From Actinotignum timonense (GTDB lineage: Bacteria > Actinomycetota > Actinomycetes > Actinomycetales > Actinomycetaceae): 37,952 nucleotides of DNA. The stretch is from positions 1,293,364 through 1,331,315 of the forward strand of contig NZ_LT706966.1 in NCBI RefSeq assembly GCF_900155575.1, in the 5' to 3' direction. The notes under the pieces are model-generated. The model saw nothing but the letters and a program-made list of their open reading frames with translations, made no database searches and had not been told where the DNA came from. Below are positions 1 to 7,500 of this stretch, piece after piece; position 1 is the first letter of the stretch, and every line of letters starts with the position of its first letter. The position numbers were made by a program, and so were the translations under genes.

Positions 1-18
1 TTCTTCGGAAGTTATTTG

Positions 19-100
19 GGCGGGTTCCCCGAGCGGCAAAGGGGCCCTGATTGAAAATCAGATGCTTTCCGTTTGGTAGCTGCAAATCCTACCCCCGCCA
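19..100 (+). tRNA. Degenerate class II tRNA, tRNA-Tyr-like with anticodon GAA
   Basis: The 5' half matches the actinobacterial tRNA-Tyr pattern: acceptor GGCGGGT, then a D-arm CCCCGAGCGGCAAAGGGG. The anticodon arm is CTGA/TCAG around the loop TTGAAAA, so positions 34-36 read GAA (Phe) where Tyr has GTA. The T-loop is TGCAAAT instead of TTCRANY, the T-stem has one mismatch (C80/C88), and the last acceptor pair is T25/C93. The variable region (about 63-75) does not form a clear long arm. No CCA is encoded. It lies directly upstream of tRNA-Thr and tRNA-Met, where I recall a tRNA-Tyr in related genomes. It may be a decayed tRNA-Tyr pseudogene or an unusual tRNA; the sequence alone does not decide. 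Confidence 0.5.
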
Positions 101-143
101 CGAAATGTCGAAATGGTTGATCTGTTTCACATTTCTCGCACTG

Positions 144-172
144 TTGGTTTTTCAGCGTGAATCGAGTAAGCT
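144..172 (+). promoter_or_regulatory. Possible promoter for tRNA-Thr/tRNA-Met/rpmG
   Basis: TTGGTT (144-149), 17 bp, then TAAGCT (167-172) resembles a sigma-70-type promoter. The predicted start lies about 18 bp before tRNA-Thr. The -10 overlaps an inverted repeat, CGAGTA (163-168) and TACTCG (176-181). Confidence 0.35.
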
Positions 173-197
173 TGGTACTCGTTGCGAAATCGGCATC

Positions 198-270
198 GCC
201 CCGATAGCTCAGTCGGCAGAGCGTCTCCATGGTAAGGAGAAGGTCAAGAGTTCGATTCTCTTTCGGGGCT
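198..270 (+). tRNA. tRNA-Thr (GGT)
   Basis: A full cloverleaf can be drawn: acceptor GCCCCGA/TCGGGGC, D-arm GCTC..GAGC, anticodon stem TCTCC/GGAGA with loop ATGGTAA (anticodon GGT), and T-arm AAGAG-TTCGATT-CTCTT. The discriminator is T270. CCA is not encoded, as is usual in actinobacteria. It reads ACC/ACU threonine codons. Confidence 0.95.
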
Positions 271-297
271 CCGTTGCCGCCTCATGCGGTGACATGA

Positions 298-371
298 GGC
301 GGGGTAGCTCAGATGGTCAGAGCGCACGACTCATAATCGTGAGGTCGCGGGTTCAATCCCCGCCCCCGCTA
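298..371 (+). tRNA. tRNA-Met (CAT), elongator type
   Basis: Acceptor GGCGGGG pairs with CCCCGCT (first pair G-T), with D-arm GCTC..GAGC, anticodon stem CACGA/TCGTG, loop CTCATAA (anticodon CAT) and T-arm GCGGG-TTCAATC-CCCGC. The discriminator is A371. A paired first acceptor position argues against an initiator tRNA, which normally has a C-A mismatch there. No CCA is encoded. It is followed 39 bp later by rpmG, a common actinobacterial linkage. Confidence 0.93.
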
Positions 372-410
372 CTGACTACCAGTAGGGCACAACCTTGAGG
401 AGAAAAAGGA

Positions 411-581
411 ATGGCTAGCAAGTCTGCTGACGTGCGTCCCAAGATCACCCTCGCCTGCGAGGTGTGCAAGGAACGTAATTACATCACGAAGAAGAACCGC
501 CGCAACGATCCGGATCGTCTGCAGCTGAAGAAGTACTGCTCGCGGTGCAATGCCTCCACGAACCATCGCGAAACCCGCTAA
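411..581 (+). CDS. rpmG: 50S ribosomal protein L33
   Basis: A 56-residue protein starting [19 protein letters not shown] and ending NHRETR. It has two cysteine pairs, CEVC and CSRC, so it is a zinc-ribbon (C+) form of L33. L33 is a small protein of the large ribosomal subunit near the E site. The start ATG follows TTGAGGAGAAAAAGGA, a good ribosome binding site. Length and sequence are normal for the family. It is probably co-transcribed with the two tRNAs upstream and ends at the terminator at 641-669. Zinc-dependent and zinc-free L33 paralogues often coexist and switch with zinc supply. That is family knowledge; no Zur box was recognised here. Confidence 0.95.
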   Translation: MASKSADVRPKITLACEVCKERNYITKKNRRNDPDRLQLKKYCSRCNASTNHRETR

Positions 582-640
582 TAGCGCGGTAGCGTGACGG
601 TATCCCACCCGGGATGAACCCCGGCCGGGATGCACAGCTC

Positions 641-669
641 AAGGGAAGCCTGAACGGGCTTCCCTTTTT
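641..669 (+). terminator. Rho-independent terminator after rpmG
   Basis: AAGGGAAGCC (641-650) pairs perfectly with GGCTTCCCTT (657-666) across a 6-nt loop, followed by a T tract. Confidence 0.85.
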
Positions 670-687
670 GCGTATCTGATGGCCCCG

Positions 688-699
688 GCTGCGCCGTCG
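688..699 (+). repeat. Dispersed intergenic motif, copy 1 (variant A)
   Basis: GCTGCGCCGTCG followed by TCCC, 18 bp after the rpmG terminator. See the finding on the dispersed motif. Confidence 0.6.
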
Positions 700-721
700 T
701 CCCACTAGCGCGCGGGCTGAA

Positions 722-733
722 GCTGCGCCGTCG
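722..733 (+). repeat. Dispersed intergenic motif, copy 2 (variant A)
   Basis: GCTGCGCCGTCG, 34 bp from copy 1. It occupies the position where a -35 element for murB would lie. Confidence 0.55.
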
Positions 734-745
734 CCGCGAAAGCCG

Positions 746-751
746 TAGGCT
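746..751 (+). promoter_or_regulatory. -10 element of murB, leaderless
   Basis: TAGGCT ends 6 bp before the murB ATG (758), so transcription should start at or next to the ATG. No Shine-Dalgarno sequence is visible, which fits a leaderless mRNA. Confidence 0.5.
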
Positions 752-757
752 AGAACA

Positions 758-1924
758 ATGAGCTGTACTCTTCCCGAACCACCCGAACCGCATCACGTGA
801 GCGCGCCGGTGCTCTCCACCCGGGCCCGCAGCGGAGCTACCACCCTCGCCGAACTCACCACCATCGGCGTGGGCGGAACCTTCACCGAACTCGTGGAAGC
901 CACCACCGAAACCGAGGTGGTGGATACCGTACGCCGGGCGGACGCGGCCGGCACCCCGCTCCTCGTTATTGGGGGCGGCTCGAATATCCTGCCCGCGGAT
1001 AGCCATTTTGACGGGATTGTGCTGCGCGATATGCGCTCCGGGATCGTGTTGGATTCGCTGGGCAGCTGCGAAGGCGCGAATTTTTCCGCGCTGCCGGGAA
1101 CCCCGTGGGATGACCTCGTGGTCCACGCGATTTCCCAGGATTGGGGCGGTTTTGAAGCGCTCTCCGGGATTCCGGGAACCGTTGGCGCGGCGCCGGTGCA
1201 AAATATCGGGGCCTACGGGCAGGAAGTCGCTGCGACCCTCGCGCGTCTCAAGGTTTATGACCGGCGCGAAGAACGCATCCGCACGCTGTTCCTCGCGGAT
1301 ATGCGCCTGGGCTACCGCACCTCAATTCTCAAGGAAACCATCGGGGAATACGGGCCGAGCCCGCGGTATATCGTCCTTGAGGTGACCTTCCAAACGAAGC
1401 TCTCCAATGTGTCCGATCCCATCGGCTACGCGCAGCTGGCCCGCCACCTCGGGGTGGAGCTCGGGGCGCGGGTGCCTTCGGAAACGGTGAGGGAGGCGGT
1501 GCTGGAGCTGCGCGGTAGCAAAGGCATGGTCCTCAATAATGCCGACCGCGATACGTATTCGTGCGGTTCTTTCTTCACCAACCCGGTGCTCACCACCGCG
1601 CAGGCGCAGCGGCTCCCGGAAGACGCCCCGCGTTACGAGGTGCACGACGCCGCGCACGCAACTCTGAGCGGCGGTGTTCCCGTGGTAGACGGGCTGGTCA
1701 AGACCTCAGCCGCCTGGCTGATTGAGCATGCCGGGTTCACCCGGGGCTACGGGCACGGCCCGGCGCGGCTCTCTTCCAAGCACACCCTGGCGCTCACCAA
1801 TGCCGGGGGAGCCACCGGTGCGCAGCTGCGTGCCCTCGCCCGGGAAATCCAGGCCGGTGTGAAAGATGCCTTCGGGGTGGTGCTCCATCCCGAGCCGGTG
1901 GTGCTCGGCGGCCTGGAAGCCTAG
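758..1924 (+). CDS. murB: UDP-N-acetylenolpyruvoylglucosamine reductase (MurB)
   Basis: MurB reduces UDP-GlcNAc-enolpyruvate to UDP-MurNAc with NADPH and FAD, the second committed cytoplasmic step of peptidoglycan synthesis. The 388-residue protein shows the FAD-binding segment (GGGSNIL near residue 75), the conserved IPGTVGAAPVQNIGAYG stretch, the SCGSFFTNP motif with the catalytic proton-donor Ser (S271), and the C-terminal HPEPVVLGG segment with the conserved Glu. The ATG at 758 is chosen because it sits 6 bp after the -10 TAGGCT (leaderless). The stop TAG shares the palindrome CTAG (1921-1924) with the stop of the convergent adenosine deaminase. Its place before adenosine deaminase and aspC is conserved in actinobacteria as I recall it. 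Confidence 0.95.
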   Translation: MSCTLPEPPEPHHVSAPVLSTRARSGATTLAELTTIGVGGTFTELVEATTETEVVDTVRRADAAGTPLLVIGGGSNILPADSHFDGIVLRDMRSGIVLDSLGSCEGANFSALPGTPWDDLVVHAISQDWGGFEALSGIPGTVGAAPVQNIGAYGQEVAATLARLKVYDRREERIRTLFLADMRLGYRTSILKETIGEYGPSPRYIVLEVTFQTKLSNVSDPIGYAQLARHLGVELGARVPSETVREAVLELRGSKGMVLNNADRDTYSCGSFFTNPVLTTAQAQRLPEDAPRYEVHDAAHATLSGGVPVVDGLVKTSAAWLIEHAGFTRGYGHGPARLSSKHTLALTNAGGATGAQLRALAREIQAGVKDAFGVVLHPEPVVLGGLEA

Positions 1925-2940
1925 TCCTCTTCTGCCAGCCAGGCATCAACCTCCGCGAGCCAGGCTCGCTTCGAGGAAGCGGAGGCGAAGGACGCGCGGA
2001 TGGAACGGCGAGCCAACTCGGCCAACTCCGCATCGGAGAAGCCCTGCCGGCGCGCGATCTCATACTGGGCATTGAGGCGGGCCAGGAAGAGCAGCGGGTC
2101 ATCGGCACCCAGGGCGATGATTGCCCCGGCGTCGAACAGGGTACGCAGGGGAACATCGTCATTTTCGCGGAATACCCCGAGCGACACATTCGAGGCAGGG
2201 CATACCTCCAGCGCGATTCCGCGCTCCACAATCTCACCGATGAGGGCGCGATCCTCGGCGGCCCGCACCCCGTGGCCGAGCCGGTCCGGATTCAGGTGCG
2301 TGATGACCTCGCGCAAATGCTCGGGGCCGAGCAGCTCCCCGCCGTGGGGAACCGAACGCAGGCCGGCCCGCCTGGCGATGCGGAAAGCTGCCTCGAATTC
2401 CGCGGTGCGCCCGCGCCGCTCATCATTGGAAAGCCCAAAACCCACAACCTCACCGGGAGCATCCCCGGCGTAGCGGGCGGCCAGACGGGCCAGGGTGCGC
2501 GCATCGAGCGGGTGGCGGGTGCGCGAGGCCGCCACAATAACACCCACCTCCACCCCGGTATCCCGGGTGGCCGCTTTCGCCTCGTCTAAAACAATTTCGA
2601 GGGCCGGGGTGATACCGCCAACGTAGGGGGCGTAGGAGGTCGGGTCGATTTGAATTTCCAGGCGCCGCGATCCTTCCGCCCGGTCGGCCCGGGCTGCTTC
2701 GCGTACGATCCGCCGCATTGCTTCTTCAGATTGAACGACGGCGCGCGCGGCATCGTAGGCACGTTGGAATCGGAACCAGCCGCGCTGGTCCGCGGGCACC
2801 TGCATCGCCACATTATCGGTGAGGTTCTCGGGCAGGCGCACCCCGGCGTGGCGGGCCATGTCGACGAGACTGGGCACGCTCAGCGAACCGGTGAAGTGCA
2901 GATGCACATGGGCTTTGGGGAGGGCAGCAAGGTCACGCAC
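1921..2940 (-). CDS. add: Adenosine deaminase
   Basis: It hydrolyses adenosine (and deoxyadenosine) to inosine plus ammonia in purine salvage, using one zinc ion. From the GTG at 2940 the protein is 339 residues and begins VRDLAALPKAHVHLHFTGS. Here HVHLH (residues 11-15) supplies the metal-binding histidines of the ADA family. Further motifs are PHGGELLGPEHL (HGGE in place of the usual HAGE, catalytic Glu kept), RLGHGVRAAED, EVCPASNVSLGV and GADDPLLF (zinc Asp pair). An in-frame extension upstream is possible but is low-complexity and lacks family similarity. The sequence GGAGGG abuts the GTG, so the spacing is tight and the exact start is slightly uncertain. Confidence 0.9.
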   Translation of the reverse strand: MRDLAALPKAHVHLHFTGSLSVPSLVDMARHAGVRLPENLTDNVAMQVPADQRGWFRFQRAYDAARAVVQSEEAMRRIVREAARADRAEGSRRLEIQIDPTSYAPYVGGITPALEIVLDEAKAATRDTGVEVGVIVAASRTRHPLDARTLARLAARYAGDAPGEVVGFGLSNDERRGRTAEFEAAFRIARRAGLRSVPHGGELLGPEHLREVITHLNPDRLGHGVRAAEDRALIGEIVERGIALEVCPASNVSLGVFRENDDVPLRTLFDAGAIIALGADDPLLFLARLNAQYEIARRQGFSDAELAELARRSIRASFASASSKRAWLAEVDAWLAEED

Positions 2941-3031
2941 CCCTCCATCTTCCCACGCCGGCGGCGAGCGTGGCGCGCGGGTATCCGCGCGTGTGCCGGC
3001 CGAGCATCCGCACGCGTGGCGCGCGCCCGCA

Positions 3032-3060
3032 TTGTGCCACCGGGGTGGATGCGGCACTAT
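3032..3060 (+). promoter_or_regulatory. Promoter of the APH-like gene, leaderless
   Basis: TTGTGC (3032-3037), 17 bp, CACTAT (3055-3060). The expected start is at the ATG at 3067, and no ribosome binding site precedes that ATG. Confidence 0.45.
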
Positions 3061-3066
3061 TGTTCT

Positions 3067-4401
3067 ATGGCTGCATCTTCGGAAAGCGCTGATTTAGCGC
3101 TGCTGACCGGCCCGGACGCCGGGTCGATGCTCGCCACCGCGCTTCCCGCTTGGCAGCTCCTCTCCTGGGCGGTCCACCGCGTCAATCACCGCCCCGGGGC
3201 CGGCGTGACCGTGAGCTACACCGTGACGGCGCGCGCCCGCGGAGAAGGCGGGCGCCCCACCGGCCAAGCGCGCGAAAAATACGTATGTGCATCCACCGCG
3301 CAGCTCTCCCAAACTTTCACCCCCACCCTCGTGCGCCTCACCCACCGCGATACTGCCGTGTGGGTCTGGGAATATCCCCATGATCCCGAGCTTCCCGCGC
3401 TTCCGCTGGCCGTCACCCCGAGCCGAATGTCGGCATTCCTGGGAGAAAAAGTAGCGGTGGAGCTCAAAAGCTACCGGCCCACCAGGCGCGCCGTCGTCAA
3501 AGTCACCACCGCGGGTGGCGGAAGTGCTTTCGCGAAGGTGCTGCGCCCACCGGCCGCGCAGTCCCTGGCCAAACGCCATCGCATGCTCGGCCAGGCCGGG
3601 GTGCTCGCGCCGCGGGTGGTGCGTGAAGATCCGAGCGGCCTCGTTCTTATTTCCACCCTCCCGGGCGAGCCGCTAGCCAATTGGCTGGCCCGCGGGCTGG
3701 GGGACCAGAGCGTCGCGCTTTTCGATACCCTGTGGAATCTGCAAGAAAGCCTGCCGGCCGCGGCCATCCACCTCACCCACCGGCCGGCCTGGGCGGATCG
3801 GGTGGGCCACTACGCGCACGCCGCCGCGGTAGCGCTCCCCGGAATCGCGGCTCGCGCCCACGCGGTAGCCAGCGGAGTCACGGAGATGATGGCCAGCCTC
3901 GATCCCGGGCCTATCGTGCCCGTGCACGGCGATTTTTACGAAGCCAATATTTTCGTGCAGCGCGGGCCCGCGGTAGGCGTGCCCGCGCCAATGGGGACTG
4001 CGGTAGGCGCGCCCGCGCCAACGGGGCCCGCCGCGCCCAGCGCTACCGGCTGGATGGCCGGCGTTATTGATGTGGATTCCCTCGGGCCGGGCTACCGCGC
4101 TGATGACTGGGCCTGCCTGCTCGGGCATATGAGCGTGCTACCCCACCTGGCCCCGGCCGCCTACCCGCACCTGCGTTCCATCCTGGGGCAGTGGTGCGCC
4201 TTGCTGGAACAGCGTTTACCTGCCGCGCCCGTGTACGCGCGGGCAGCCGGGGTCACGCTCTCCCTCGTTGCCGGGGCCGCCCGCACCGACGGCACCCGCT
4301 GGGAACACGATGCCCTCGGGCGGCTGCGCGAAGCCGAATACTGGCTCTCCCGAGCGCGCTACCTGGCCGGATACGGAGGAAATGCCTACCCGCGGGGCTA
4401 G
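3067..4401 (+). CDS. Aminoglycoside phosphotransferase-like kinase-fold protein
   Basis: A 444-residue soluble protein beginning MAASSESADLALLTGPDAGS. The C-terminal half has the APH/choline-kinase signature: VHGDFYEANIF (H287, D289 catalytic loop) and GVIDVDSLGPG (D335, metal-binding). An upstream AFAKVL segment could hold the ATP-binding lysine. The N-terminal 130 residues are less conserved, as in maltokinase-like and other actinobacterial APH-fold proteins. The substrate cannot be read from the sequence, so it should not be called a resistance gene. Between the catalytic loop and the metal Asp lies a low-complexity insertion with a 10-residue tandem duplication (DNA 3970-4029). It is divergent from adenosine deaminase. 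The ATG at 3067 fits a leaderless start; the frame is open further upstream but overlaps the deaminase antisense. Confidence 0.7.
   Translation: MAASSESADLALLTGPDAGSMLATALPAWQLLSWAVHRVNHRPGAGVTVSYTVTARARGEGGRPTGQAREKYVCASTAQLSQTFTPTLVRLTHRDTAVWVWEYPHDPELPALPLAVTPSRMSAFLGEKVAVELKSYRPTRRAVVKVTTAGGGSAFAKVLRPPAAQSLAKRHRMLGQAGVLAPRVVREDPSGLVLISTLPGEPLANWLARGLGDQSVALFDTLWNLQESLPAAAIHLTHRPAWADRVGHYAHAAAVALPGIAARAHAVASGVTEMMASLDPGPIVPVHGDFYEANIFVQRGPAVGVPAPMGTAVGAPAPTGPAAPSATGWMAGVIDVDSLGPGYRADDWACLLGHMSVLPHLAPAAYPHLRSILGQWCALLEQRLPAAPVYARAAGVTLSLVAGAARTDGTRWEHDALGRLREAEYWLSRARYLAGYGGNAYPRG
3970..4029 (+). repeat. 30-bp tandem duplication inside the APH-like gene
   Basis: Two 30-bp units, both starting GCGGTAGGCG, encode AVGVPAPMGT and AVGAPAPTGP. 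The unit is a multiple of three, so the frame is kept. It lies in a probable surface loop. Confidence 0.75.
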
Positions 4402-4432
4402 CTGCGCTCCCGATACACCCGCTGCCCGGCGA

Positions 4433-4447
4433 GCGGCGTCGTCGTTA
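4433..4447 (+). repeat. Dispersed intergenic motif, copy 3 (variant B, partial)
   Basis: GCGGCGTCGTCGTTA, lacking the leading GCT, 31 bp after the APH-like stop codon. Confidence 0.45.
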
Positions 4448-4503
4448 AAACCCGGATTTTTCGTCACCTGACAGTGCCGCACCCACCACGCACAAACAAT
4501 ACT

Positions 4504-4525
4504 GTTCACCCGCTCGTTACATTGT
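4504..4525 (+). promoter_or_regulatory. Candidate PhoP (phosphate) box upstream of the double alkaline phosphatase
   Basis: GTTCACCCGCT (4504-4514) closely matches the 11-nt unit of the Streptomyces PHO box (consensus GTTCACCCGG-like direct repeats). The adjoining unit CGTTACATTGT (4515-4525) is a weaker match. A GTGAAC on the same strand (4551-4556) gives a second, inverted half. The downstream gene is an alkaline phosphatase, so phosphate control is reasonable, but this is inference. Confidence 0.4.
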
Positions 4526-4596
4526 GCTTGCTTTCCGGTAAATGAGTTAAGTGAACCTTAGAGGGCCCACGTTCTGTTAGAAGGGATAAAAGGACA

Positions 4597-7500
4597 ATGG
4601 GATCCTCACATTTCACTGCCCGGCGCGCGGTGGCAGCAGCAGCTGTGGCCGCCGTCGGCTTCTCGGCGCTCGCGGGAGGTGCCGCTTCGGCGGAAAATAC
4701 CACCTACCGCACCGCGAACGGGCCGGAAAACTGCGTTATTTTTGATTCGCAAGGCAACGTTATTCCGCCCAAACCCGGCGATTGCGCGCAATTCGGTAAG
4801 GCGGGTCAGGGGCGTTCCAACGCCAAGGCCCGCAACGTCATCCTCATTATTGGTGATGGCATGGGCCAGTCGGAAATCACCGCGGCCCGCAACTACCTCA
4901 AGGGCGCCTCGGGGCGTTTCGAAGGTATTGACGAACTCACCTCCGAAGGTATGTACACGCACCATTCCCTCTACAAGGATGGTGCTTTCAATTACGTGAC
5001 TGATTCGGCCGCCTCGGGAACCGCCTGGGCCACCGGTACGAAGACGTACAACGGAGCCATCGGCGTGGATCTGGCCGGCAAGCCGGTGCAGAACCTCATT
5101 GAGCAGGCCAAGAACGCCGGGATGCGTACCGGCAACGTGACCACCTCCGATATTCAGGATGCCACCCCGGCCGTGATGGGTGCGCATTCCACCAGCCGCA
5201 GCTACTACGCTCCCTCCGGTAACTCGAAGCCGGCCAAGGGCGCGGACCTGCGTGAAAACGGCGGGCTCGGCTCCATCTCGGAGCAGATTGTGGACACCCG
5301 CGCGGACGTGACCCTGGGCGGCGGCGCGAAGTACTTCGACGCCATGGTGACCACCGCCTCCGGGAACACCAACCCCTTCCTCGAGGGGGCGGCCAAGTAC
5401 AACACCCAGTGGGAAGCCAATAAGTCGGTTCTGGACAACGCTCGCGCGAATGATTTCCAGGTGGTGACCACCGCTGATGAACTCGCGGGAATCACCAAGG
5501 CGAACCAGGATTCTCCGGTTCTCGGGCTATTTGCGCCCTCGAATATGACCACGGCCTACAAGTCCTCCCAGGCGAAGGTCGGCGGGGCAAAGGCCGATCC
5601 GCTCACCTGCGAAAAGCAGGATATTGGCACCGAGCCTGAACTTGTGGATATGACCCGCAAGGCCATTGAACTTCTCGATGACCCGAGCGCGGAGAAGGGC
5701 TTCTTCCTCCAGGTTGAATCCGCCTCTATCGACAAGCGCGATCACGCCTCGGATGCCTGCGGGCAGATCGGGGAAACTGATCGCCTCGACCAGGCCACCA
5801 AGGTTGCCCTGGACTTCGCGAAGAAGGACGGGCAGACCCTCGTTATCGTGACCGCGGACCACTCGCATACCGCGCAGATTGTGTCCGACGGCGACGACCA
5901 CGTGGGCCCCGTGACCCGCCTGACCACCGCCGATGGTTCGCCCATGTCCATCCTTTACGGCACCACGAAGGTCGCTGAAGATGGCACGAATGCCGGTTCC
6001 CAGCAGCACACCGGCGCGCAGCTGCGCGTGGCCGCCTACGGCCCCGGTGAAGAAAATGTGCTGGGCCAAACCGACCAGACCGATCTTTTCTACACCATCG
6101 GTAACGCACTTTCCCTCAACGCCGAAGCCTCCACCGCCGCCAGCGATGCCAATCTGGCCAAGCCGGTAGCCGGTGGGGCCAAGATGGCCATCGCCGTGGA
6201 CGAAAACGGCAAGGTGACCGTGCCGGCCCCCGGTGATTTCGCCCAGTACGGCAAGGACGGCGAGCAGCGCTCGGACGCCAAGGCCAAGAACGTGGTGCTC
6301 TTCATCGGTGACGGGATGGGCGATTCGGAGATCACCTCCGCCCGTAACTACCTTTACGGGGCGAACGGGCGCCTGCCCGGTATCGATAACCTCGACTACA
6401 CCGGGTCCTACACCCACTTCTCCATTGATCGCGACGGCGCCATCAACTACGTGACCGATTCGGCCGCTTCGGGTACCGCCTGGGCCACCGGCACCAAGAC
6501 CTACAACGGCGCTATCGGCGTGGACCTGGCCCAGAAGCCCCGGGAGAACCTCCTGGAGAAGGCGAAGCGGGCCGGGCTCAAGACCGGTAATATCACCACC
6601 TCGGAAGTGCAGGATGCCACCCCGGCGGTCATGGGTGCTCACGTGACCAGCCGCTCGCATTACGCTCCCTCCGGGAACGCAAAGCCCGCCAAGGGTTCCG
6701 ATCTGCGTGAAAACGGCGGGATGGGTTCGATTTCCGAACAGCTCGTGGATACCCGTGCGGACGTGACGATGGGCGGCGGCGCGAAGTACTTCGACGCCGA
6801 GGTTCAGGTGTCCGGTACCTGGGGTGAGACGACGCGGTGGACGGCCGGTAAGTCCGTGCTGGAAAACGCGCGCGATAATGACTTCCAGATTGTGACGACG
6901 GCGGAGCAGATGGCTGCCCTGACCGAAGCCAACCAGGATAAGCCGGTCCTCGGTCTCTTCACCCCGGGCAATATGCCGCGCATGTTCAACGAGTCGGTGC
7001 CCACCCCAGGCAAGCCGACAACCTACGAGACCTGCACGATTAACGAAGCCCGGACCGCCGATGTTCCCACCCTGGCGGCCATGACCCAGAAGTCCATGGA
7101 TCTGCTCAAGAACGACGCCGGATTCTTCCTCCAGGTGGAAGCCGCCTCGATTGATAAGGCTGATCACGGGGCGGATGCCTGCGGTCAGATTGGCGAACTG
7201 GACGATTTGGATCAGGCAGTTGCGGTGGCGCAGCGCTGGGCCAAGGAGAATGGTGAACCCACTCTTATCCTCGTGACCGCCGATCATGCCCACACCTCGC
7301 AGATCGTGGGTGCGGGAAGCACGACCTCCGGCGTGAACACCATCCTCAAGACGGTTGATGGCGACTACATGCAGATGTCCTATAACACCGCGGCCTCCAA
7401 TGAGGTGGCGCGCGGCGGCCAGGGCCACACCGGTGCCCAGCTGCGTATCGCGGCCTCCGGCCCGGGTGCGGAAAACGTGATCGGGCGTACCGATCAGACC

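Noticed and set aside
2650-3066. N-terminal extension of the APH-like protein by 139 codons
   Set aside because: It overlaps the adenosine deaminase in antisense; the leaderless ATG at 3067 fits a promoter and the family length better.
3067-4401. Calling the APH-like gene an aminoglycoside resistance gene
   Set aside because: Only the general kinase-fold motifs are present; many such proteins phosphorylate sugars or other metabolites.
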